Shown here piece after piece: positions 1 to 7,421 of a stretch of 19,141 bases of DNA. The notes under the pieces are model-generated. The model was not told the DNA's origin and searched no databases. It was given only the letters and a program-made list of their open reading frames with translations. The position numbers were made by a program, and so were the translations under genes. Each line of letters opens with the position of its first letter. Position 1 is the stretch's first letter. The DNA is from JAYEJW01 sp034716535 (GTDB taxonomy: Bacteria > Pseudomonadota > Gammaproteobacteria > Chromatiales > Chromatiaceae), in NCBI GenBank assembly GCA_034716535.1, contig JAYEJW010000697.1, positions 1-19,141 on the forward strand, given 5' to 3'.

Positions 1-1188
1 GCCGAAGAGCCGGAAAACGACGCCTCCGATGGTCGTCATGACGGGGTCGTCGATGTCGATGTTGGTGAGGTTGTAGAAGTCCAGGAGCCGCATGTCGCCG
101 GGGACCTGGTAACCGCTTTCGTCCTGCTCGTAATCTTCGCTCCCTCTCATCTTGCCGGTGATCTCGCCGAAGAAGAAGGTGAGCACGTCCTTCATCGTCA
201 CGATACCCAGTACCTCCCCGAACTCACCCAGGACGATGGCGGCACGGGTCTTGTGCTCTTGGAAATAGTTGAACATCTCGTCCACCATGGTCGTGGGTGG
301 GACGAAGTTTGCCGGGCGCAGCAGATTCTCGATCGTCGCCTTTTCCAGGTCCAGGCCGCCGCGCATCAGCCGCAGTACGTCCTCGGAGTGGACGAAGCCG
401 ATGACGTTATCCCAGTGCCCCGAGTAGACGGGGACCCGCGGGTGTTGCAAGTGACGGAAGGTCTGGATGATCTGAGGTAGCGGCTCGCTGGCGTCGAGGA
501 AGCGGATGCGCGGCCCCGGCGTCATGATGTGGGAGATGTCGGTCTCCGAGGCCTCCAACAGGTTGTCGATCAGGACCCGTTCGGTCGCGTCGATGATACC
601 GGTCTCTTCCCCTTCTTCAAGCAGGGTCTTGAGCTCGTCCGGCTGTAGCAGGTTTTCCCGGTCGACCACGTCGCCGACCACCCAGGTCGTGATCCGGTCG
701 GCCACCAGCCTCACCGCCTCGCGCAGCGGCGTCACGATGTAGATCCATTTCGGTAGGATGCGGGAGCTGATGTTCTTGGTGAATCCGACAGGGAAGTTGA
801 CGGCAATGGTCTTTGGAGTCACCTCGCCTACCAGCAGCAGCAGGGGAACCATGACCAGGATATTGATCCAGCCCGCGTCCTGGCCGAACAACATGAGCAG
901 AATGGCTGTCATGTTGACAGCGGAGGCGATGTTCACCAGCTCGTTGCCGCAAAGGATGGAGATGATGAGCCGACGCGGCTCGTCGAGCATCGCGTGGATG
1001 TTCTCGGAGTGGGGGTCGCGGGTGTTGCGGAGCTGCTGCAGGTCGATGCGGCTGAGTGAGAAGAGCGCCGTCTCGGAGCCGGAGAACAGAGCGGAGCTGA
1101 CAAGGAAGATCACCTGCAGCATGCTGCGCACGGCAAGCTCCAGGTCGCGGGTGTCGATCTGCAGGGATGTCAGACTGAGCTCTTCCAT
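1..1188 (-). CDS. CNNM/CorC-family membrane protein (DUF21 + CBS pair + CorC_HlyC), 3' end cut by window edge
   Basis: The reading frame is open from an ATG at 1188 to the left edge, giving 396 visible residues. A strong GGAGGGG ribosome site sits just upstream of the ATG. Residues about 20-175 form the DUF21 membrane domain: hydrophobic segments, FSGSETALFSLSR at 35-47, EPRRLIISILCGNELVN at 70-86 and GEVTPKTIA at 121-129. Residues about 185-345 carry the CBS pair (MTPGPRIRF, RVPVYSG, IGFVHSEDVL, then AAIVLGEFGEVLGIVTMKDVL). The last visible part starts the CorC_HlyC domain (YQVPGDMRLLDFYN at 360-373). Family members act in the inner membrane in Mg2+/Co2+ homeostasis; some are labelled haemolysins in databases. 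It is divergent from the DUF47/Pit operon. Family assignment is secure; the transported ion is inferred from the family only. Confidence 0.93.
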   Translation of the reverse strand, partial: MEELSLTSLQIDTRDLELAVRSMLQVIFLVSSALFSGSETALFSLSRIDLQQLRNTRDPHSENIHAMLDEPRRLIISILCGNELVNIASAVNMTAILLMLFGQDAGWINILVMVPLLLLVGEVTPKTIAVNFPVGFTKNISSRILPKWIYIVTPLREAVRLVADRITTWVVGDVVDRENLLQPDELKTLLEEGEETGIIDATERVLIDNLLEASETDISHIMTPGPRIRFLDASEPLPQIIQTFRHLQHPRVPVYSGHWDNVIGFVHSEDVLRLMRGGLDLEKATIENLLRPANFVPPTTMVDEMFNYFQEHKTRAAIVLGEFGEVLGIVTMKDVLTFFFGEITGKMRGSEDYEQDESGYQVPGDMRLLDFYNLTNIDIDDPVMTTIGGVVFRLFG

Positions 1189-1676
1189 CTACCCCTCCCA
1201 CCAAAGGCCGCCTTGGACTGGCTCAAGGTGACCGCGCGGGGCATGGCTGCTCCGCAATATTAGCCAACGCGAGCGCTACGAGACGTTCAAGGTCGGCTCG
1301 CCGGAGACGTTAGGATGCTCACGGGGAGCCGTCCTGCCGGGCTGCGCATCGTTCCACGAGTGCCGTTAATGTTACGCGAGAAAGCCTTCGCTTGCCCATG
1401 CCAACCCGTGCGGCAACAACGCCAAGAATCGCGCCAGAGTACAGCCCATGATAGGGTCGGCTCAGTGATCTCGAAGATGATTCGCGTCAACGTATATTAC
1501 GAAAATATTTCGTATCGGTTACGTTTTGATGAAACAATCCCGGAGCGGCGGCACCCAATACTTGGTTGTTCCGAAGTGGCGAGAGTGCGTCCTGCGGGGA
1601 GCCGACTGCCAGGAGATCCCCATACCAGAGAACCGAGCCCCAACCGCCGTCAAACTGAAATAAGGAGGAAGGATTT
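1189..1676. other. Divergent intergenic region between CNNM gene and DUF47/Pit operon
   Basis: No convincing gene is visible in this 488-bp stretch; open frames here lack family features and overlap one another. It must hold the promoters of the leftward CNNM gene and of the rightward DUF47-Pit operon. From about 1480 to 1545 the base composition becomes AT-rich and contains a perfect palindrome, listed separately. The ribosome site of the DUF47 gene (AGGAGGA) lies at the right end. Confidence 0.6.
1498..1514. promoter_or_regulatory. Perfect 7-bp inverted repeat, candidate operator upstream of DUF47/Pit
   Basis: TACGAAA - ATA - TTTCGTA is a perfect dyad in an AT-rich island of an otherwise GC-rich intergenic region, 163 bp upstream of the DUF47 start. 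TATATT just to its left (1493-1498) could be a -10 element, but no good -35 box is at the expected distance. A dimeric repressor or activator site is plausible. No specific regulator can be named, and it does not have the 11-bp direct-repeat form of a Pho box. Confidence 0.35.
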
Positions 1677-2357
1677 ATGAAGTCCACCAACCCCATCGCA
1701 TCGCTGTTCGGCCACTCGCCGTTCAAGCCGCTGCAGGAGCACATGCGGATCGTGAACGAGTGCGTTGCCGAGGTCCCGGCCCTGTTCGAGTCCCTGATCG
1801 CCGGAGATGCAGCGGGTGTCGAAAAGCGCAAAGACGCGATCTTTGCCAAGGAGCACGCGGCCGACGCGGTGAAGAACCAGCTGCGCGCTCACCTGCCGAA
1901 AAGCCTGTTCATGCCCGTGGACCGCCGCGATCTGCTCGAGGTCCTCGACATGCAGGATTCCATCGCGGACAGCGCCCAGGATATCGCCGGCCTGCTTGTG
2001 GAGAGGGAGATGGAGGTTCCCGCGGACATGGTCGAAGACCTTCGGACCCTGGTGCAGCGCTGCGTAGATACCTGCCAGGCGTCTGCCACCATCGTCGATG
2101 AGCTTGACGAGCTCGTGGAGACCGGGTTTCGGGGCAAAGAGGCCTCACGTGTCGAGGACATGGTCGATAAGCTCGGGCGTATCGAGGACGAGACCGATGA
2201 GCTCGGCATGTCGCTTGCTCGGACCCTGTTCAAGCAGGAGGACTCCATGAGTCCCGTTTCCGTCATCTTCTGGTACCAGCTTATCCAGTGGATCGGGGAC
2301 CTGGCGGACTATGCGGAAAAGGTGGGCGACCGCCTGCGGTTGTTGATTGCCCGTTGA
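1677..2357 (+). CDS. DUF47/PhoU-like Pit-accessory protein, copy 1
   Basis: The gene encodes 226 residues starting at an ATG behind a strong AGGAGGA ribosome site. It fits the DUF47 family (TIGR00153-type), a helical PhoU-like fold usually encoded next to Pit transporters and thought to regulate them. Visible family features are the N-terminal LFGHSPFKPLQEHM, the segment DRRDLLEVLDMQDSIADSAQDIAGLL at about 82-107 with repeated acidic D/E-x-x-x-D patterns for metal binding, and the C-terminal WIGDLADYAEKVGDRLR. No signal peptide or membrane span is seen, so it is cytoplasmic. Pit copy 1 follows 89 bp later in the same direction, the standard partner order. A diverged paralogue lies at 11018-11695 beside Pit copy 2. 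Confidence 0.93.
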   Translation: MKSTNPIASLFGHSPFKPLQEHMRIVNECVAEVPALFESLIAGDAAGVEKRKDAIFAKEHAADAVKNQLRAHLPKSLFMPVDRRDLLEVLDMQDSIADSAQDIAGLLVEREMEVPADMVEDLRTLVQRCVDTCQASATIVDELDELVETGFRGKEASRVEDMVDKLGRIEDETDELGMSLARTLFKQEDSMSPVSVIFWYQLIQWIGDLADYAEKVGDRLRLLIAR

Positions 2358-2446
2358 GGATCTGCGGCAGAGATTTTTTCGAACCCCGGCATGTCCACGG
2401 GAACGGCGGCAGGGTTCTGAGTTGAGAAGACTAATGTGGGGGAGTC

Positions 2447-3712
2447 ATGGAAATAATTGCTGAATATGGGACGGTATTCATGGTTATGGCCGTCATCTTC
2501 GGCCTGTACATGACCTGGGGTATCGGCGCCAACGACGTTGCCAACGCCATGGGCACGTCGGTTGGGTCGGGCGCCATCACGGTAAAACAGGCGATCATCA
2601 TCGCCGCCATCTTCGAGTTCGCCGGCGCATTCATCGCCGGCGGCTCGGTCACCAAGACCATCCGCAAGGGGATCATCGACCCCGGTCCCATTGCCGCAAA
2701 CCCGGAGCTTCTGGTCTACGGCATGTTGGCAGCGCTGCTCGCGGCCGCCATTTGGCTGATGGTGGCCTCGACGCGGGGTTGGCCGGTGTCGACGACCCAT
2801 TCTATCGTCGGCGCCATCGTCGGTTTCGCTATGGCGGGCATCGGGATGGACGCGGTCAATTGGGGAAAAATCGGTCAGATCGCGGCGAGCTGGATTGTAT
2901 CGCCCATGCTCGGCGGGGTGATCGCCCTGCTGCTCATGCTGAGCATCCGAAAGCTGATACTCAACACGGACAATCCCTTCCAGAAGGCGAAGACCTGGGG
3001 GCCCGTCTATGTTTTTCTGGTTGGTTTCATTGTCAGCCTGGTCACGCTGTTCAAAGGGCTCAAGCACCTCAAGCTTGAATTCACCATGGGCGAGAGCTTT
3101 GTCGCCGCGATCGTCTTTGGCCTCATCGTTGCCGCCGTCGGCAAGCTGTTGATCGCGAAGGTCAAGGTGGACACAAGCGCCGACAAGGGCTTCCATTACG
3201 CGAGCGTGGAGAAGGTCTTCACACCCATGATGATCTTCACCGCCTGCGCCATGGCATTCGCCCACGGCTCCAATGATGTGGCCAACGGTATCGGTCCCCT
3301 GGCAGCGGTGGTGTCCATCATCAAGAGTGGTGGCGAGGTGGTCCAGAAGGCGGATCTGCCGATCTGGATCCTCATCCTCGGCGGCGCCGGCATCGTGGTC
3401 GGTCTCTCAACCATGGGCTACAAGGTGATGCAGACCATTGGCACGAAGATCACCGAGCTGACCCCAACCCGCGGCTACTGTGCGACCCTGGCGGCTGCCA
3501 GTACCGTGGTATTGGCCTCGAAGACCGGTCTGCCGGTTTCCACGACCCACATCGCCGTCGGGGCAGTCATGGGCGTTGGGTTGGCCCGCGGCATCGGGGC
3601 CCTGGACCTGCGGGTCATCGGCAACATTGTGGTCTCCTGGGTGGTCACTCTGCCGGCCGGCGGCATTCTTGCGGCCCTGTTCTTCTTCCTTTTCAAGGGT
3701 ATTTTCGGATAG
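2447..3712 (+). CDS. pit: Pit-family inorganic phosphate permease, copy 1
   Basis: The gene encodes 421 residues and starts at an ATG after GGGGGAG. Pit/PHO-4 family proteins are inner-membrane low-affinity carriers that move phosphate as a neutral metal-phosphate complex with a coupling ion. The internally duplicated signature is clear: GIGANDVANAMGTSVGSG at residues 25-42 and AHGSNDVANGIGPLAAV from about residue 272. Each half also carries the PVSTTH motif (WPVSTTHSIVG and LPVSTTHIAVG). About ten or more hydrophobic spans fill the protein, with a short charged cytoplasmic loop in the middle. Length is normal for the shorter Pit type. It pairs with DUF47 upstream; the NTPase gene begins 172 bp downstream on the same strand. 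The N-terminal ~105 residues are nearly 90% identical by eye to Pit copy 2. Confidence 0.96.
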   Translation: MEIIAEYGTVFMVMAVIFGLYMTWGIGANDVANAMGTSVGSGAITVKQAIIIAAIFEFAGAFIAGGSVTKTIRKGIIDPGPIAANPELLVYGMLAALLAAAIWLMVASTRGWPVSTTHSIVGAIVGFAMAGIGMDAVNWGKIGQIAASWIVSPMLGGVIALLLMLSIRKLILNTDNPFQKAKTWGPVYVFLVGFIVSLVTLFKGLKHLKLEFTMGESFVAAIVFGLIVAAVGKLLIAKVKVDTSADKGFHYASVEKVFTPMMIFTACAMAFAHGSNDVANGIGPLAAVVSIIKSGGEVVQKADLPIWILILGGAGIVVGLSTMGYKVMQTIGTKITELTPTRGYCATLAAASTVVLASKTGLPVSTTHIAVGAVMGVGLARGIGALDLRVIGNIVVSWVVTLPAGGILAALFFFLFKGIFG

Positions 3713-3820
3713 GTCGGCTACCGGGATGCGGTCAGCGGTTGCCGGCCGCCCCGGCCTCAGTCACTCAAATAGACCGCGGGAAGCGCGGCCAGCCGGCTTG
3801 GATTCCCAGGGAGCTCGGCT

Positions 3821-3858
3821 GTGCCGCGCCGGGGGCTTGTATTCGCTCGGCGCGGTAC
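3821..3858 (+). promoter_or_regulatory. 11-bp inverted repeat in the leader of NTPase A
   Basis: GTGCCGCGCCG (3821-3831) pairs with CGGCGCGGTAC (3848-3858) with one G-T pair and a 16-nt loop. It ends 26 bp before the NTPase A start. There is no T-run, so a classical terminator for the upstream Pit gene is unlikely. It may be a leader hairpin or a factor-dependent boundary between Pit and NTPase A. Confidence 0.4.
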
Positions 3859-3884
3859 GTCCCTAGGCGATAGAATCGTCGGGT

Positions 3885-4508
3885 ATGTCTACACCAACCG
3901 CTCTTTCGTTGGAGCCCGTTACCGACTGTCAGATCATCAAAGGCGTTCCGTTCGCCTTCGGTGTCAAGTTCCGCCAGATCCTCGTCACCGGTCCGCCCGG
4001 ATCGGGTAAGACGACGCTCATCAATCGTATCGGGGGCTGGCCGGAGGAGGGCTACGTCGACCTGACCTACAAGGGATGGTGGAAGGTCCATTCGCTCAGT
4101 CTTCGCCCGCGCGAGATTCACCTCGGCCTGCCTTTCAGGGGGCACGGCGAAGCCCTTGCGATGTTCGAGGAGGAGTGGCTCGCCGCCTGGGACCGGCTCG
4201 TCCTGGACCGCGAGCGCATCCAGTTGCCGCCACGCAAACGCTTCCTGCTCTCCGTCGATTGGCGCGCACGTTTCGTCTTCGAGTTCTTATTGCTCAATCC
4301 GGAGAGGATCTTCGCGCAGCGCAGGGCGCGTGCGGAGCGCGGTACTCATCCCGTGGACGAGCATCTGAACCTGGCTCAGGTTCGACGGCAGTGGGACGTC
4401 TTCGCGGAAACGGCCATGCACTTTCACCGCAACGGTATGGTGGTCTACATTCGCGAAGACCTCGAAGGTCCCCCGTTCCGTATCGCTGAAGAGGTGAGCA
4501 ACCCCTGA
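3885..4508 (+). CDS. P-loop NTPase/kinase-like protein A, partner of FHA-PPP phosphatase A
   Basis: The gene encodes 207 residues. A textbook Walker A, GPPGSGKT, lies at 36-43, followed by IGGWPEEGYVDL (49-60), WW at 65-66, RPREIHLGLPF (74-84), a PPRKR stretch near 115-119, and WRARFVFEFLLLNPERIF (126-143) leading into an arginine-rich segment, RRARAERGTHPVDE (146-159). The hydrophobic strand, PP/NP turn and Arg-rich lid resemble nucleoside-kinase-type P-loop folds such as guanylate kinase; this is an inference from pattern. The start is supported because the paralogue at 7422-8036 also places Walker A at residue 36. No membrane span or signal is seen, so the protein is cytoplasmic. Its stop is 2 nt before the phosphatase A start, implying coupled translation and joint function. 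I do not recognise a named family. NTPase role is well supported; the substrate is unknown. Confidence 0.85.
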   Translation: MSTPTALSLEPVTDCQIIKGVPFAFGVKFRQILVTGPPGSGKTTLINRIGGWPEEGYVDLTYKGWWKVHSLSLRPREIHLGLPFRGHGEALAMFEEEWLAAWDRLVLDRERIQLPPRKRFLLSVDWRARFVFEFLLLNPERIFAQRRARAERGTHPVDEHLNLAQVRRQWDVFAETAMHFHRNGMVVYIREDLEGPPFRIAEEVSNP

Positions 4509-4510
4509 GC

Positions 4511-6007
4511 ATGGCCGGCCCCACCGACAAGTCCCGTAAAGGCTTCCTCAGACGTTTCCGCGAGCTGGTGACGGAATTCGGAGGGTGCGAGGATGTGGAT
4601 CTCGAGGACACGATCCACATCGAGTCCCGCAAGATCCGGGTGCCGGCGCCGGTCGTCCCGCTGCAGATCCTCCTTGGGGGTGAAAAGGGCAAGCGTCTCT
4701 TCCTCTATCCCGAGATCAGGATAACTGAGGACGGTACGATGACGGAGAGCGGGGCTTTTCTCTTGTTCGATCCCGACCAGTTCTTTTCGGGTATCAGCGG
4801 CTTTATTCGCCTGTTTCCTGGTGACTCCTTGATACTGGGCCGCGAGAGCGCGGCGCAGAATGACCTGCTCACGTTTCCCAAATCGGTGGGGGAGCGCCAC
4901 CTGAGTCTAAAGCTCCCCGACAACGGCCTGGTGCTCAAGGACAGGTCACCGGAGCACGGCACCTGCATATCACCGCTCGCGTCGGACAAGAAGGTGAACC
5001 GGCTTGCGACCTGGCGGCGCAACAAGCTCGAACGGCTCGCCCGAGTCCTGCCGGGGCCGTTGGAGCCCCTGCCGCGGGAGGTGGCCGGCGACCTGCTCGA
5101 TGCGGTGATCGACATCGTGGAGCGGGAGCCGCGTCAATCGCTCGACTCCCAGGGTAGACCGGGGGGGGTCGTTGCGCTGCCCCACGACGTGAGTCCCATC
5201 CTCGTGGGGGACCTGCATGCCCGGATCGACAACCTGCTGGTGGTTCTCACCCAGAACGGTTTTCTTGAGGCCCTGGAGCAGGGCAGGGCGGCCCTGATCA
5301 TCCTGGGGGACGCGGTCCACTCGGACGACGAGGGGACAGAGGATCGGATGGATACGTCCATGCTGATGATGGATCTCATCTTCCGCCTCAAGATCAAGTT
5401 TCCGGACCGCGTGTACTACCTGCGCGGGAATCATGACAGCTTCTCGGAGGACATCAGCAAGGGCGGCGTGCCCCAGGGCCTGTTGTGGGAACAGGCATTG
5501 CACGAAAACCGCGGAGCCAAGTACGCCCGCGCCATGGCGCGGTTCTACGATTCGCTCCCTTACGTCGCCCTCTCGCGGCGGTTCATCGCTTGCCACGCCG
5601 GTCCCCCGACCTGCAAGGTGTCCAGGGACATGTTGATCAACATCCGACAGCACCCGAAACTGGAGCGCGAGATCACCCATGTCCGGCTGCAGAAACCAAA
5701 CTCTCCAAGCGGCTACAACCGCGGCGACGTGAAGCGTCTGCGCGCGCGTCTAGAGCTCGACCCCGAAACGCCCTTCATCGTTGGCCACACCCCGCTGTCT
5801 ATCGATGACACCTTGTGGCTGAATGCCGGTGGTATCCCCCATCATCACGTCCTCTTCGGCGCCAATCCCGATTGGGTGGGCGTCATCACCCAGGTGGGCA
5901 AGCGCCTGCTCCCGTTGCGTTATCCAGCGGAGCCTCTGCTTCAAGTATTCAATCGTCTGCATCAAGACGCCAGGGCGTTGACGGCAGGCACCAAATCTTC
6001 CCGGTGA
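4511..6007 (+). CDS. FHA-like domain + PPP-family metallophosphatase fusion A
   Basis: The gene encodes 498 residues. The N-terminal half contains an FHA-like core: LILGR (107-111), SVGERH (125-130), then LKDRSPEHGTCI (142-153). This is the GR...SxxxH...D..S..GT pattern that binds phosphothreonine peptides in FHA domains. The C-terminal half has the five calcineurin-like phosphatase motifs: GDLHA (233-237), GDAVH (266-270), GNHDS (306-310), CHAGPP (361-366) and GHTP (425-428). These would coordinate two metals and hydrolyse phosphoesters. No membrane segment is visible. The product likely removes phosphate from a protein or nucleotide and may be directed by the FHA region. It starts 2 nt after NTPase A, and its last 46 bp overlap the convergent gene of paralogue B. 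Phosphatase assignment is strong; the FHA call is by motif only. Confidence 0.88.
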   Translation: MAGPTDKSRKGFLRRFRELVTEFGGCEDVDLEDTIHIESRKIRVPAPVVPLQILLGGEKGKRLFLYPEIRITEDGTMTESGAFLLFDPDQFFSGISGFIRLFPGDSLILGRESAAQNDLLTFPKSVGERHLSLKLPDNGLVLKDRSPEHGTCISPLASDKKVNRLATWRRNKLERLARVLPGPLEPLPREVAGDLLDAVIDIVEREPRQSLDSQGRPGGVVALPHDVSPILVGDLHARIDNLLVVLTQNGFLEALEQGRAALIILGDAVHSDDEGTEDRMDTSMLMMDLIFRLKIKFPDRVYYLRGNHDSFSEDISKGGVPQGLLWEQALHENRGAKYARAMARFYDSLPYVALSRRFIACHAGPPTCKVSRDMLINIRQHPKLEREITHVRLQKPNSPSGYNRGDVKRLRARLELDPETPFIVGHTPLSIDDTLWLNAGGIPHHHVLFGANPDWVGVITQVGKRLLPLRYPAEPLLQVFNRLHQDARALTAGTKSSR

Positions 6008-7407
6008 TAGCTCAGGGGGACCATTTGTCCCCGGATCCTGGTAAACACACCGATCCAGGGAAGATTTGCGCTGAATACGATGTGGTGATTCTTGATGCCG
6101 CCCGCGTTCAACCACAACGGGTCCTCGCGGTTCAGCGGGGAATGGCTGACGAAGAACGGCGTGTTTTCCGGAAGATTCATGGTCTCCCGGAAATGCTTGA
6201 CGTCATGCGCCGTGTATCCGGCGGGAGAGGTGCGCCGGCGCAGCCGGTTGTGGGTCAGCTCCTGAACGAGCCCGGGGTGCCGGTGAATGTTGACGAGCCT
6301 GTCCAAGTTGAACTTGGTCTTGATGGGCGCGGCATGGCAGGCGACGTAGCCATCGGAAAGGACCAAATAGGGAAGCCCGTCGTAGAAACGCTCCATCTCT
6401 CTCAGGTATCCCATCCCCCGGCGGCTGCGCAGCGTCGACTCCCACACCAGGCATTGGGCGACGCCGAATTTGAACTCGTTTTGCGAGAAGCTGTCGTGGT
6501 TGCCGCGGATGTAGAACACCTGCCTGGGGAACCGAAGCTTCAGGCGCAGGATCAGGTCCATCATGAGCAGGGAGCTTTCCATTTCGTCCATCTGGCCTTC
6601 CACTTCCGAGTGGACCGCGTCCCCCAGGATGATCAGGGCTGCCTCGGCTGTCTCCAGGGCCTCGAGAAAACCGTTCTGCGTGAGCAGGGTCAGCAGGTTG
6701 TCCACCTGTGCATGAAGATCCCCCACGATGATCGGCGTCAGCCCGTTTGGAATCCTGACGACGCCGCCCGGTCTGCCCCGATCGTCTGGAGTGCGATAGG
6801 CCTCGGTTCCCAGAATCTCGTTCACCGCCTCTAGTGTCTGGAGGGCTTCCCGAGGAGACAACGGCTCGAGACGCCCGCCGTATATTGCCCGGATCACGCC
6901 CAATCTTTCCCAGCGCCGGTCGGCGTTCCGTTCTACGGCGTTTTCTTCGGCTACCGGGGACAGCTGAACGCGGGCATCCGAAACGAGTTTCCTGAAAATC
7001 AGCCCGTCGCCGTCGTGGGTTATCTCCAGATGACGCATGTCGACACTATCGGGGTAGTTGAACATGGCCATCTGCTGTTTGTCCTGATGCCCGAGGACCA
7101 GGCTGTCCCCCCGCCTGGCCAGACGCAGAAAACCGTTTATTCCCAAGTGGCAGCATTTCGGGTCCAGCAAGACGAAACCCTGCGGCCGACTGTCGGTGGA
7201 ATCGTCGAGCGGTGTCTCGGGATAGATATGCAGCTTCGGCCCCTCGGGTCCCAGATTCACGCAAATCGGGACGCCCTCCCATGGTACGCGAACCCTAACC
7301 GTACCCAGGGGATAGGGCTCACGCAAGCGCACCTCTTCATATTTTCCCCCGGCGGGGAAGCGGGATCTCAGCCGTTTGAAAAAACCCTCTTTGGCCATAA
7401 TCGTCAC
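5962..7407 (-). CDS. PPP-family metallophosphatase B with degenerate FHA-like N-terminus
   Basis: This is a paralogue of the phosphatase at 4511-6007, with 481 residues from the GTG at 7407. The ATG at 7398 (MAKEGFF) is an equally possible start. The five phosphatase motifs are intact: GDLHA (229-233), GDAVH (262-266), GNHDS (302-306), CHAAP (357-361) and SHSPL (421-425). The FHA-like region has decayed: LVLGH (103-107) has His for the key Arg, SVDMRH (121-126) is kept, but the D..S..GT loop is replaced by KLVSDARVQL. Phosphopeptide binding is therefore doubtful in this copy. It follows NTPase B by about 14 nt (23 nt to the ATG) in one operon. The GGAAGTGAG ribosome site begins at the NTPase stop. 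Its 3' end overlaps paralogue A by 46 bp. Confidence 0.87.
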   Translation of the reverse strand: MTIMAKEGFFKRLRSRFPAGGKYEEVRLREPYPLGTVRVRVPWEGVPICVNLGPEGPKLHIYPETPLDDSTDSRPQGFVLLDPKCCHLGINGFLRLARRGDSLVLGHQDKQQMAMFNYPDSVDMRHLEITHDGDGLIFRKLVSDARVQLSPVAEENAVERNADRRWERLGVIRAIYGGRLEPLSPREALQTLEAVNEILGTEAYRTPDDRGRPGGVVRIPNGLTPIIVGDLHAQVDNLLTLLTQNGFLEALETAEAALIILGDAVHSEVEGQMDEMESSLLMMDLILRLKLRFPRQVFYIRGNHDSFSQNEFKFGVAQCLVWESTLRSRRGMGYLREMERFYDGLPYLVLSDGYVACHAAPIKTKFNLDRLVNIHRHPGLVQELTHNRLRRRTSPAGYTAHDVKHFRETMNLPENTPFFVSHSPLNREDPLWLNAGGIKNHHIVFSANLPWIGVFTRIRGQMVPLSYHREDLVPAVNALAS

Positions 7408-7421
7408 TTCAAGCTCACTTC

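Noticed and set aside
617..1204. 195-codon minus-strand ORF
   Set aside because: Arg/Pro/Ala-rich shadow frame of the CNNM gene, which is open across the same bases in another frame.
5815..6834. 339-codon plus-strand ORF opposite phosphatase B
   Set aside because: Composition typical of an antisense shadow in GC-rich DNA, no ribosome site, while the minus strand holds intact phosphatase motifs.
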